From assembly GCA_027972325.1 (NCBI GenBank), contig JAPMOS010000014.1, positions 266,001-330,000 on the forward strand: a stretch of 64,000 bases of DNA. Reading direction: 5' to 3'. This document shows positions 54,991-64,000 of the stretch, piece by piece. The first letter of the stretch is position 1, and the number at the start of each line of letters is the position of its first letter. The position numbers were made by a program, and so were the translations under genes. The notes under the pieces were generated by a model. It saw only the letters and a list, made by a program, of their open reading frames with translations. It searched no databases and was not told the DNA's origin. Source of the DNA: Paratrimastix pyriformis (Eukaryota > Preaxostyla > Paratrimastigidae).

Positions 54991-57900
54991 AAGAAGGAGA
55001 AGAAACATTCATGGAAACATGAGGCCCCACCCGTGTCGAAGCACTCGGCCTGCACGCTCTGCAGCCTCGAAAAGGGCGGGTGCCGGGGGGGGGGGGTGAG
55101 GCACCGGATCCCCAGCATGTGGACAGCGCCCTGATCGTGGCCCCAGAGCTTGGCATGGGGGGGAGGCCGGGGCGAAGGACGGGCCTTGATCTCTGTGTCC
55201 TTGCACTGCTGGCTGACCCGGAGGTGCTCCACCTCGCGTTCCAGCCGGCCGGCCTCCTGGGCCTTCTTGCGCTCCCCAGACAGCTCTGCGCCCCGCCATC
55301 CCACATGCCCACCACCAGGAGGACCACCAGGAGGACCACCAGGAGGACCACCAGGAGGAATCGGGGAGCCGCGTGAGCCCGAGAAGAACAATGTCGGTGA
55401 AGGTCTAAAGGCAGACGCAGCGACAAGGACCGTGTGACGATCACCACCACATGGATGCGGCTATCACCACCACCACATGGATGCGGCTATCACCACCACC
55501 ACCACATGGATGCGGCTATCACCACCACCGCATGGATGCGGCTATCACCACCACCACCACATGGATGCGGCTATCACCTGGCCATCACCTACGCCATGGT
55601 GCGTGGGCGGGCGGACCGAGGCCCAGCTTGCGGTTGCAGTGCTGCACCTGGGCCAGCTCCCGCCTGAGCCGCTCCACCTCCGCCTCGGCCTCGGCCGCCT
55701 CGCGCGCCCGCTCGCGCTGCTCCTTGCGGGGCGAGGTGCCGGCCTTGGAAGGGCTGCCCACGGCCAGCCGCGGGGTGCGTGGTGTGCGTGGTGTGGACCC
55801 CGGCAGGGCGGGTGGGCGGGGAGGGGGCAGCGGCGCCGTCGGGGGGCGAGGCGGGGGCGACGAGGGGGCTCGGGGCAGGGGCGGCGCCGGGGCGGGGCAG
55901 GGGCAGGGGCGAGCGGGGAGGGCGCCCCAGGGAGGCTGCCGAGAGAGAGCCTGGGGGGGTGGATGGGGGTGGGTGGGGTGGGTGGGGAGCCGAGGCAGGG
56001 CGCAGAGTGAGAGAGGCGACGGGTGGAAAGGTGGAAACGAGGGGAGGGGGATGGGGGTGGAAGGGGAAGTTGAGGGGTCGTGGGGAGGCGGACCTGGGCG
56101 GGGGATGGGTGGGGACGATGACTCCGGCTGCCGCAGCCCACCCGCAGACACCCCAGGGACCCGTACCCCAGGTCAGATGGCGGCCCCTCATTGGAAATCC
56201 GGGCGGGCGGGCGCGGGGGGGGGGGGGGGGGGGGGGGGGGGAGGGAGGGAGGAGGGAGGGGGGACTGTATGCGCAGGGGTGGGCAGGGGGGCGGACAGGA
56301 GGGGCCGAGACGGATGGCGGGCAGATGGCCGGCAGGCGCCCCAGCGGTTCAGCTGGAGGAGGGGATGAGGAGGGGGAGGGGGAGGGAGGAGGTGTTCGTA
56401 GATGAGCGGACGGTGAGTGAAGATGCGGGCGCGGAGGGCAGGAGGAGGAGGGAGGAGGAGGAGGGAGGAGGAGGAGGGAGGAGGAGGAGGAGGAGGAGGA
56501 GGAGGAGGAGGAGGAGGAGGGGCTACCGACATGCACTGAGGGCCTCGCGGACGCCGCGCCGGGTGTCGGTCCGGGGTGACTGGCAGGGTGTGTGTGTGGG
56601 GGGGGGGGGATGAGGAATGAGGCGGGGATCCATGGGGGAGGAGTGTGGCTGGGGTGTGTGTGCCTCTGTGTGATGCGTCGTCGAGGGACGGACGTGGCGG
56701 GGTGATGAGGACCCGGCGGGCGGGAGGGCGAGCAGCCCCCGGGAGGCGGAGAGCTTGGCACCGGCCGGGGTCCCAGCGCCCGGGTGGGGCTGCCAGCGGG
56801 AGCCGTCCGGCTGCAGGGGCGGCATGATGCTCCCGCTGGCGCCGCTGGGGGGGCGGCCGGCCGGGCTGCTGCTGGTGCTGCGGGTGAAGTCGATGGCCGG
56901 GATGGGTGGCACGGACCCCGGGGCGGGAAACCCGCTGGGCGGGGGCCGGAAGGGGGTGAACATAGGCAGCGGGGAGGGCGCCATGAAGGCCGGGTGCGGC
57001 CGGCGCCGGGGGAAGGCCGGCCGGGTGGGGGGTGGGGTGGGCTGGGTGGCGAGCGGAGGCGGGGGATGCAGGCTGGTCGGGAGGGGGCGAGACGCCGTCT
57101 GTGGGGGTGGGAAGCAGGGAGCCGGCGCCCAGCAAGCAGGGGCAGAAGGAGGGGGGAGCGTGAGGTGCATGGGGGGCGCGTGAGGGATGCAGCGGGGCAG
57201 CAGCTCCATCGAACAGCCCCATCGAACAGCCCCATCGAACAGCCCCATCGAACAGCCAGCCCCATCGGGCCGACCTCAGGAGGGCCGACAACATGCCTCT
57301 GGTTGGACATTACGGGGCACGGAGGGGGGGCCAGGAGGCAGGGCGGGGTTGGGGGCCGGACGGACCGAAGGGGTGTGGGGCGGCATCCCAGTGGAGGGGG
57401 AGACGGGTGGGCTCGGGGTGGAGACCGGCCTGGGAGGGAGGGAGGGAGGGGAGGGAGGGGGACCATGAGCGGCACCCTCCAGGTCGAAGCGGCCTCTCGG
57501 GCACCAGGGCAGGAACCAGGGCACCGGGCCCGTCGCATAAAGAGATGACGGGGGGGGGGGGGGGGGGGAACGGGATGATGATGCGGACCGGGAGGGGTGG
57601 GAGTCTCCTCGGGGAAGAACCAGATTCAGCTGCGCCCGGGATGTGCCCACCTCCTGGCGGGCCGTGTCGACTGCGCGCTGTGCATGCGGTTGTGGGATCG
57701 ACAGGGGTCAGTCGGGCCGCCCAGACGAGCCAACAACGGGCTGCCGCCCCACCCCCCCGCCCGGTCACGGACCTGCATTTCGGGGCGCCGGTCATCGAGC
57801 GATGGGACCGTGGGAGGATAAACTCCACCGGCCGAATGGGGTGGTGGGGCCGCGGGTCGGCGTGTGGGCGAGCCAGCACCCGGGGGAAGGAGCGGACCCA

Positions 57901-58394
57901 GGTCAGCCGTCGTGGATGTCACCGAGGGAACACCGCCCTCGGCCCAATCTTCAATGGTGTCAATGAGCGTACCTGCGATGCGCTTGGAGTCCTTGGGCTG
58001 AAAAAGACAGAGGACTGTCCCGTCGGGAAGGGCGAGCTCGAAGTTGTCCAGGGCCACTTGGATGACATTGGTGATTCGAGCCTTTTCAAACCGTGAGAGG
58101 ACCAGGGGTTCGTCCTTGGGACTGCAGGTCCAGTGTGTGGGGATTGGTGAGAGAGAATGAGAAAACGGACCGAAGAAAGAAGGAGAGGTCACTGTGCGGG
58201 GTCAGCGATTGGGACAGTTTTGGCTCGAGGATCGCCAGAATCTTGATAAAAATGCATTTCACGGTGTCGTCGATGAACCAATTGAGAAAGTCGGTGTAGT
58301 CAACATAGTTGAAGCTCGCCTGTCGCTGGCCGACGAAGGATGCACCAAATTCTCGAGAGAAGATCGGGGAGAATGCCTCCAAAATTGTGGGCAT
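51405..58394 (-). CDS. Long coiled-coil protein of unknown function
   Basis: The start at 58394 gives a compact N-terminal domain not recognised (DYTDFLNWFIDDTVKC; RITNVIQVALDNFELALPDG), joined across a GTCCCA donor. A Pro-rich region follows (about 55750-57700). Then come many short coiled-coil exons, each ending at a GTCCGC or GTCCGT donor: EAEVERLRRELAQVQ, ERKKAQEAGRLEREVEHL, LGRLADELKKL, IDSELGRLSREWEAFRRR, LQAECEALRADLAATRE, then one long exon to 51405 with QVRQAEARATKAQDLATKAQ, a Gln run and a Thr-Pro repeat tail. It resembles golgin- or centrosome-type coiled-coil proteins in style only; no function is assigned. The N-terminal domain may be the best handle for homology. Exon joins in the Pro-rich middle are approximate. 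Confidence 0.55.
54079..54252. repeat. (CAG/CAT/CAA)n repeats in coiled-coil gene intron
   Basis: A 170-bp block of CAG, CAT and CAA triplets lies in an intron. A pure (CAA)n follows at about 54954-54989 in the next intron but one. Confidence 0.85.
55441..55580. repeat. 26-29-bp minisatellite
   Basis: Five copies of a unit containing CACATGGATGCGGCTATCAC, with a variable number of CAC triplets, lie in an intron of the coiled-coil gene. Confidence 0.9.
57203..57261. repeat. 13-bp tandem repeat
   Basis: Four to five copies of CAGCCCCATCGAA lie inside an intron of the coiled-coil gene. Confidence 0.85.
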
Positions 58395-58542
58395 TTAAAG
58401 ATACGCAGCAAGCAGATTATAAGCACACAAATCTGGCGCGCCGAGAGAAACCGAAGAAGAAAACCCCCCGAAAAACGGTAAGAATTTAGAGGCTAGTGTA
58501 GCACGGGGAACGAAGTTATCTTTGCTATCAAAGTGAAAGACG
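58395..58542. promoter_or_regulatory. Divergent promoter region, coiled-coil / ALG12
   Basis: A 148-bp gap, visibly more A/T-rich than its flanks, lies between two head-to-head start codons. A shared promoter is inferred from position only. Confidence 0.4.
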
Positions 58543-60822
58543 ATGGGACGTTTTTGGTGGGACCGCTATGATACTCTCTTGTTGGCGATCGCCACAATGT
58601 ATTTAATCGCATGCCCCTATAACAAAGTGGAGGAATCGTTCAATACGCAGGCTGCTCATGACATTCTTTTCCACACCCTCGATCTGGTTTCCGTCCGCCC
58701 AAAGCATGCTTTTTGTGTCACTCCCCGAACAAAATCAAAAATAGTACGACCACCACGAGTTTCCGGGTGTGGTCCCTCGGACCTTCATCGGCCCGCTGGT
58801 CCTGGCCCTGCTCTCCCTCCCCATGCGTCTTCTCCAGGCGGCCTTGGCTCTGCCCAAGTGGGTGATGCTCTACACCGGTCTGGATCTCGAATCGCACGCA
58901 TCCATTCCCAATCCAATATCCCAACTCATTCACCCCGGGTCAGTCCGCTGGTACCTGGGCCTGCTCGTCCTTGTCGGGCTGGGCCACCTGCGGGCCTCCA
59001 TCAAGGACAAGTTCGGCGACCGTGCCGCGCGGTGGATGGCCCTTCTGATTGCCCTGCAGTTCCACTTCCTGTTCTATTGCACCCGCACCCTCCCCAACAC
59101 CTTTGCCCTGGTCCTTGGTCCGTCCCATGACGCCCTCCCAATCGTGTTGAGGAGGCCGGGGACACTGCAGGTTGGATTTTTCTTCTCACGACCTTGCCAT
59201 CCCCGCCACCACCCTGCACACTGATCAGTGCTCCACTGCTATGCGTACTGGATGGCCGACCGCCCCTACAAGGCACTCGCCATCCTTGCCGTGGCGACAA
59301 TGGTGTTCCGGTCCGGACCTCTCCACCCCCCGGGCCGCCCCAACCCGGCTCCCTGGATCACACACTCCACTCACTCCACCCCTCCGGCGGCACTGCAGGT
59401 CGGAGCTGTTCATCCTGTGCGGCATCCTGGGCCTGTGGATGTGCTTCGTCGAGCGCTCGGCGGGCTTCTTCAAGGCCATCGGGACGGGCATCCTGGCCGC
59501 CCTCGTGGCCATCGGTCCGCTCGGTGCCGACCACCTTCCCCAGACTCACCACCGCACATACCCGGGCGGCTGCTTGGGGGATGGGTGACATAGCCGCCTC
59601 GGTGGCGATCGACTCGGTCTTCTGGGGCCGCCCGCTGTGGCCCGAGGGGGTCGTGCTGTACTTCAACACGGTCCTCAACAAGAGCCACGAGTGGGGCGTC
59701 TTCCCGCCCCTCTGGTCCGCCCTCGCACCGCGCTGTCCTTCAGACTGTCGCTCCCTCCCCCCTGGCCGGCCCAGGTACTTTACGTCGGCCATGCCCCGGG
59801 CACTGCTGGCCTCCCTGCCGCTGGCTCTGCTGGGGGTAATCCTCTCCCCGCAGCGCATCAAGGCGCTCCGCTTCGCCTCGCCCCTTCTGCTCTACGTAGC
59901 GGCCTACTCCTTCCTGCCCCACAAGGTCCGCGTCTCACCCCTGCCTGGCTGGGCCTGTCCGATCGCACTTCTCACCGCCATCCCGCCCTCCCTGCTCCAT
60001 TCGCATCCCCCTCAGGAATTGCGTTTCATCATCTACGCGGTCCCCCTGCTGACCCTACTGGCGGCTCTGGCCATGGAATCCATGTCTGCCCCGCCCCGTC
60101 CCTGCCGCATGCCCATTGATCTCCCCCTGACCCTTCCTTCCTGCCCTCCTACTGCACTGGGGGACCGCAGTATGCAGTATCTCCGGCGACAGGCCTTCCT
60201 TCGGGTGGTTGTGGTCGTGGCTCTTGGCGCGGCCTCGGTGGCCTGCCTGTCCCTGCTGGCCGTCGCGGCCTTCTACAATTATCCCGGCGGCGTGGCCCTG
60301 GGCCGGCTTCAGCATCAACTCGGGTCTGTTTCCGGCGACCCGCTTGGCGGCTCACCCCGGGGGAACATTGGATGGTTTGCAGAGATGCCTGCCACGTGGG
60401 TGAGCATCCGCGGCTGCATATGGACATTCATGCCACGATGACCGGGGTTTCGCGGTTCCTCGAAGAGCCTCGTGTCGGCCCTGTCCAGTGGAGGTCTGCC
60501 CCTCCGCTCGTGCTGGTGGGGGTCCATCATCTCATCCGTTCCGCCCAGTTACTCGAAGCTCGAGAATCTGACGGCTCCTGCACAGTACCGCGGATTCACG
60601 CACCTCCTCCACGACCCCGAGGATCCACTTGCGGATGACTTTAATGTGTGTGCGGTTGTGGAAGGCTTCGCCGGGATGCGGCCCAACCCACGGAGCCTGG
60701 TTTCCGAGTGCCTCCCCGCCTTGAGGAGGGCGCGGTTCCACTCCCTCTGGGAGAAGTGCGTCTTGAGTGTCCTGGGGGTCAGACTGGAACCCAGCGTGCT
60801 CATTTTGGCCAGGAAATCTTGA
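58543..60822 (+). CDS. ALG12: ALG12 alpha-1,6-mannosyltransferase
   Basis: An ER membrane GT22 enzyme that adds the eighth mannose, from dolichol-phosphate mannose, to the lipid-linked N-glycan precursor. Family motifs in order: CPYNKVEESFNTQA, YDHHEFPGVVPRTF, FHFLFYCTRTLPNTFAL, VAIDSVFWGRPLWPEG, FNTVLNKSHEWGV, SFLPHKELRFIIYAVPLL, FYNYPGGVALGRL and TGVSRFLEE. Many hydrophobic segments are present. About ten exons. Donors include GTTTCC after the first exon and GTCCGC before ELRFIIY. The luminal catalytic start VEESFN is intact and the length is normal. The last exon ends YRGFTHLLHD then a basic tail and TGA. The presence of ALG12 implies a luminal mannosylation branch in this organism. Confidence 0.9.
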
Positions 60823-60911
60823 CTGCTCCCGAGAGAAAAAACAAGTATAGCCAGGAGACCGGAATAAGAGCACACGAAGAATTAGCTCGCCCGAATGTGA
60901 ACAGGTTGCGC

Positions 60912-61456
60912 TTACCTCGGGATCAGCCGGAATTGACCGTGCCGACCGAGGCCGGTGCGCATACCGTTCTTAGCCTCGCCAGATGGAAGAACCCCGACAT
61001 GAGCACCCTCAATCCTGGTAGATTCGAAGCTCACAAGATTTCCGCCTTGCGGAATCAGGCGGAATCTGAAGAAAGGTGATTTGGGAAACAGAATGATCAA
61101 TTAGCCGACCTCGAGAGAGAGCCTCCGCGGCCACGCCCATCGAGAGTCCCGTCAGGTGTCATCCGAAGATAAAAGCCGTTGGCGTTGGTGAGATAGTAGA
61201 CACCGGGCTGGCCGCTCGGGAGGATCTCGAATATTGATGCCCGGCCCCAACCGCCCATCCCGTCAACGACACCAGAACGTCTGATCCGAAGGTTTTGTCC
61301 CGTTGAAATCGATCGAATGTACACGGGTCTGCGCAAAAACCGGAAGATCCCTTTGCCGGCGCGGGCTGGCGGCTCTTGAAAGTCTGGGTCGCGCCAATCC
61401 TGTGCGAAAACGGCCGAAACAAGAACGAGGGTCAACAGAAAAGTTCCTCTCATCAT
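60912..61456 (-). CDS. Secreted beta-trefoil protein
   Basis: Two exons encode about 165 residues. The N-terminus is a clear signal peptide (MMRGTFLLTLVLVSAVFA, likely cleaved before QD). Repeating strands follow: VYIRSISTGQNLRIRR, GVYYLTNANGFYLRM, FRLIPQGGNLVSFEST and VGVLPSGEAKNGM, a pattern like beta-trefoil folds of the fascin, FGF or AbfB type. The intron has donor GTCGGC (near 61106) and acceptor TTCAG. The stop TAA overlaps a GTAAGC, so a further exon is conceivable but not needed. No enzyme domain is attached. A carbohydrate-binding or adhesion role is a guess. It is tail-to-tail with ALG12. Confidence 0.6.
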
Positions 61457-61610
61457 CCGCGCTGAAGTCAGCTTTGTTTACATGGTCAACAATTCCGGAA
61501 GCGACATACACAAAATTCATCAGATTTGCTTGGCCGGGGTCGCTGCAGCGGTGTCTGACGAGGTCGGGACGACAGGGAATGGCTAGTTCAAATTGAATGG
61601 CTATGGTTGT

Positions 61611-64000
61611 TTTGACATCTGGGCAGTGCAGACCTTTCGGAAGATATAGATGGGCCGCTTAAAACCCTTTGACTGAGCCCGTTCGGGATGTATCGACTCC
61701 AAAATCTGGAATCGAGAACATGAACCTTTTTGTTAGCGGGCTTGCCATGTGGATGAAACAGACCTCGAAATGATGCGCATCCCGCAAATAGGCGATAAAA
61801 GTCTCAGGGAAGAGGCGGATGGCGGCGTGGGTCGCCCGAAGGGCGGGAGTCAACCGGCATTTGCGCTTGTAGCTTCTCCATGGCTGGGGCTCCAGGATGA
61901 ATATCCCCCCGGGTTTGAGCACTTCGTCCACCTGAAGGAAGAGGAACGGGCGTCAGGAGGTGGAACCGGGGGGATGCAGACCCTCCTGAAGAGAGCCTTG
62001 ACGCCCTCGTCGCCGTAGTTCAGGTGGACCCACTTGGTGACGCTGAGGCACATGACCGTGTCGTAGTGGCCCGCCGGATGGGAGAAGATGGACGGCAGCC
62101 CGTACGGGAAGAACCCCCGCGCCCCATCGGGCGCCGTCCGCAGCGGGCCCACTGCCGCCCGGGCCGTGGGAACCGGAGCGGCGCCACCGGTGGATGTGGC
62201 AGTGGGTGCTGGGGTGACCGGGGGGGAAGCAGCGGGGGTGCTGCCGGCGGAGGCGGGAGCCGGGGTTGAGGTGGGGATGGACGCGGGAACGGAGGCGGGC
62301 AGAGGGGTGGCCGAAAGAGGGGATGCTGCGGGGGTTGCTGCGGCTGCAGGAGTTGGGGTGGGAGTGAGTGTGGGTGTGTGGGTGGGAGAGACATCGAGCG
62401 CCCCGGTCGCGACCGGAGGAGTGGTCGCCGGGAGAGACCCGGCTCCAACCCCCATGGCCGATGGGGCGCCCGTGGCAGGGGCAGGGGCGGTGGCGGGCTG
62501 CGTGACAGGATGGTCGACCGAGCCAGCCGGGGGCGGAGCCGCAGGGTTTTGCGGCTGCGGTCCGGCGGGGTGCGCGCGCATGGAGATGGGCGGCTGGGGG
62601 GACGGCGAGATGACCAGGTCCATGCGGGCCGTCGCGCGGTCGGTTGGGGTCCCGGGTGGGGCGAAGAGGGCTGGGGAGGCTGCGGGCCCCAGGCGCGGGG
62701 TGCCCAGGATGGGGTTGCGTGTGGGGTCTTGCAGGGCCTGCTTGAGGGTCACAATGGGGGAGGGCGAGGGGGAGGGCGATGGGGTGGGTGTGGGCGAGGG
62801 TGCGGGCGAGGGTGCGGGCAGGGGTGCGGGCGAGGGCGCGGGCGGTGCGGAGACGGCCCGGGGCAGGGCGAGCTTCTTGCCCGGGGTGGGGATGGGAATT
62901 GGGGTCGCTGCGGATCGGTTGGCGGGTGCAGCGTGTCCGGGAATGGGGATGGACGTGGCCAGCCGGCGGGGCGGGGGCGGCGGGGTGGTGGAGGGAGCGC
63001 GCGGGTGCGCTTGGGGGGCGGGGGTGGCGGCGGAGGCGGAGGCGGAGGCGGATGTGGCATGGGGGGCAGGAGAGGCCCCACAAAGTCCTCGGCCACGAAG
63101 AACATGTTCTTGGGCCAGAGCCCGGGCACCAGCGCCCGGGGGAAGGAGGCCGGCAGGGGCGGCCCCAGGGCGGCCGGGAAGGGCTGGAAGACCACGCCCT
63201 CCTGGCTCACCACGGACTCGTCGTCCCCGACCGGCCCGGCGCCGCCCTCGTCGCCCTCCTCCTCCTCGCTCATGGATGCATGGCTGGCGTCCTCGTCGTC
63301 CTCGTCTTCGCCCTCGTCGTCCTCGCTGCTGGCGGCGGCGCCTGACCGGGCGCGTTTCTTCTTCTCGCTGCGCTCCTTGTCGCTCCCCTCCCCGTCCTCG
63401 TCGCTGGGCTCGGGGGCGGGCGCACGTTTGCGCGGAGGTGGCGGCGGCAGGGCGAAGAGGCCGGGAACTGGCGGGGTCGCGGAGGGGAGGGGAGCCGGGT
63501 GGAGGGGGTGGGGAGGCGGGACCTCGGCGGGCGCGGGTGGAGGGGCGGCCTCTGCCGGAGCCAGAGGCGCGGGGACGGGAGTGCTCGTGGGTGCCAAGGC
63601 AGGCTGGAGTGCCTCGCTCGGACCGGTCGAAGCCGCAGGGGTAGCAGCCGCAGGGGTCGGAGCAGCGGCGAGGGCTCTGGCTTCAGGCGTGATGGAAGGC
63701 ACAGAATGGCCGTTGGAGATGGGGAAAGGAGGAGTGGCTGAAGGAACGGGCAGTGGAGCGGGACCAGACGGAGGGGTCCCCGTGGAAGGGGTTCCCTTCG
63801 TGTGAGGAGGAGATGGCTTGGGTCGAGCCGCCGAGCCGGGAACGATCACGCAAGGGACGGGGTTGGGAGCCACCGGCATTCCATCCGCCCCTTTCAGGAA
63901 GTACTTCGGGACGGGAAGAGGGTCGCGGATCCACCACCTCAACAATTTATAGGCACGCGAGATGAGGCCAGAATCAATATCGGTGCCAACCATCGTCCGA
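61611..64000 (-). CDS. Bin3/MePCE-type RNA methylphosphate capping enzyme, 5' end outside window
   Basis: A SAM-dependent methyltransferase of the Bin3 family, which caps the 5' phosphate of 7SK, U6 or tRNA-His in other eukaryotes. Visible motifs: VGTDIDSGLISRAYKLL (SAM motif), HYDTVMCLSVTKWVHLNYG, LKPGGIFILEPQPWRSYKRK and the C-terminal KGFKRPIYIFRK. Between the first two lies an insert of roughly 600 residues, rich in Pro, Ala and acidic runs. MePCE has an insert at the same place, but a shorter one. The last intron begins GTCTGT after HHFE. The stop TAG is at 61611. The N-terminal part, including the rest of the SAM site, is beyond base 64000. Confidence 0.85.

Overview
The window is nuclear DNA of a GC-rich, intron-dense unicellular eukaryote. 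Almost every gene is split by short (about 45-230 nt) GT-AG introns, and the gene content is eukaryotic: Rab21, an AXDND1-type axonemal dynein light-chain-domain protein, ALG12, Nop53, an SBDS-domain protein, a Bin3/MePCE cap methyltransferase, a pallidin-like BLOC-1 subunit and the cytosolic glucanotransferase DPE2. AXDND1 points to a flagellate. DPE2, plant-type PRPP synthetase and receptor histidine kinases exclude animals and fungi. A free-living protist such as a Paratrimastix-like metamonad is possible, but I cannot prove the lineage from the sequence alone.

Layout. (1) 37-6935 (-): leucine-rich repeats spliced in frame onto an XK-related membrane protein. (2) 7145-15273: a compact block of small genes, alternately oriented: PRPP synthetase (+), SBDS-domain protein (-), radical SAM protein (+), F-box protein (-), protein-isoaspartate methyltransferase (+), Nop53 (+), BLOC-1 subunit (-), followed by a possible LINE-type remnant. 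(3) 16185-25624 (-): two receptor histidine-kinase units in series that read as one gene. (4) 26174-36592 (-): a giant ankyrin/LRR/disordered/coiled-coil/PH-like protein. (5) 36666-50597 (+): Rab21, a pseudokinase, AXDND1-like, a bacterial-type metallo-beta-lactamase and DPE2, with a tRNA-Asp inside one DPE2 intron. (6) 51405-58394 (-): a long coiled-coil protein. (7) 58543-60822 (+): ALG12. (8) 60912-61456 (-): a secreted beta-trefoil protein. (9) 61611-64000 (-): Bin3/MePCE, running off the right edge.

The most unusual feature is in the splice sites. In hand-parsed genes where homology fixes the exon joins, donors are overwhelmingly GTCTGT, GTCTGC, GTCCGC, GTCCGT or GTTCGT (GTYYGY), not GTRAGT. 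At least two introns use the parallel GC donor GCCCGT. Many introns carry a run of 15-30 C on the sense strand, often just before the acceptor, and long micro- or minisatellites.

Functionally the genes cover signalling and membranes (XKR, histidine kinases, Rab21, BLOC-1 subunit, ANK-LRR-PH), ribosome and RNA work (Nop53, SBDS, Bin3, tRNA-Asp), metabolism (PRPP synthetase, DPE2, ALG12, radical SAM) and protein repair (isoaspartate methyltransferase). No operon logic is evident. Several pairs are head-to-head with gaps of about 45-150 bp, which suggests shared promoters. Exon joins were read by eye; ends of disordered, repeat-rich exons are approximate.
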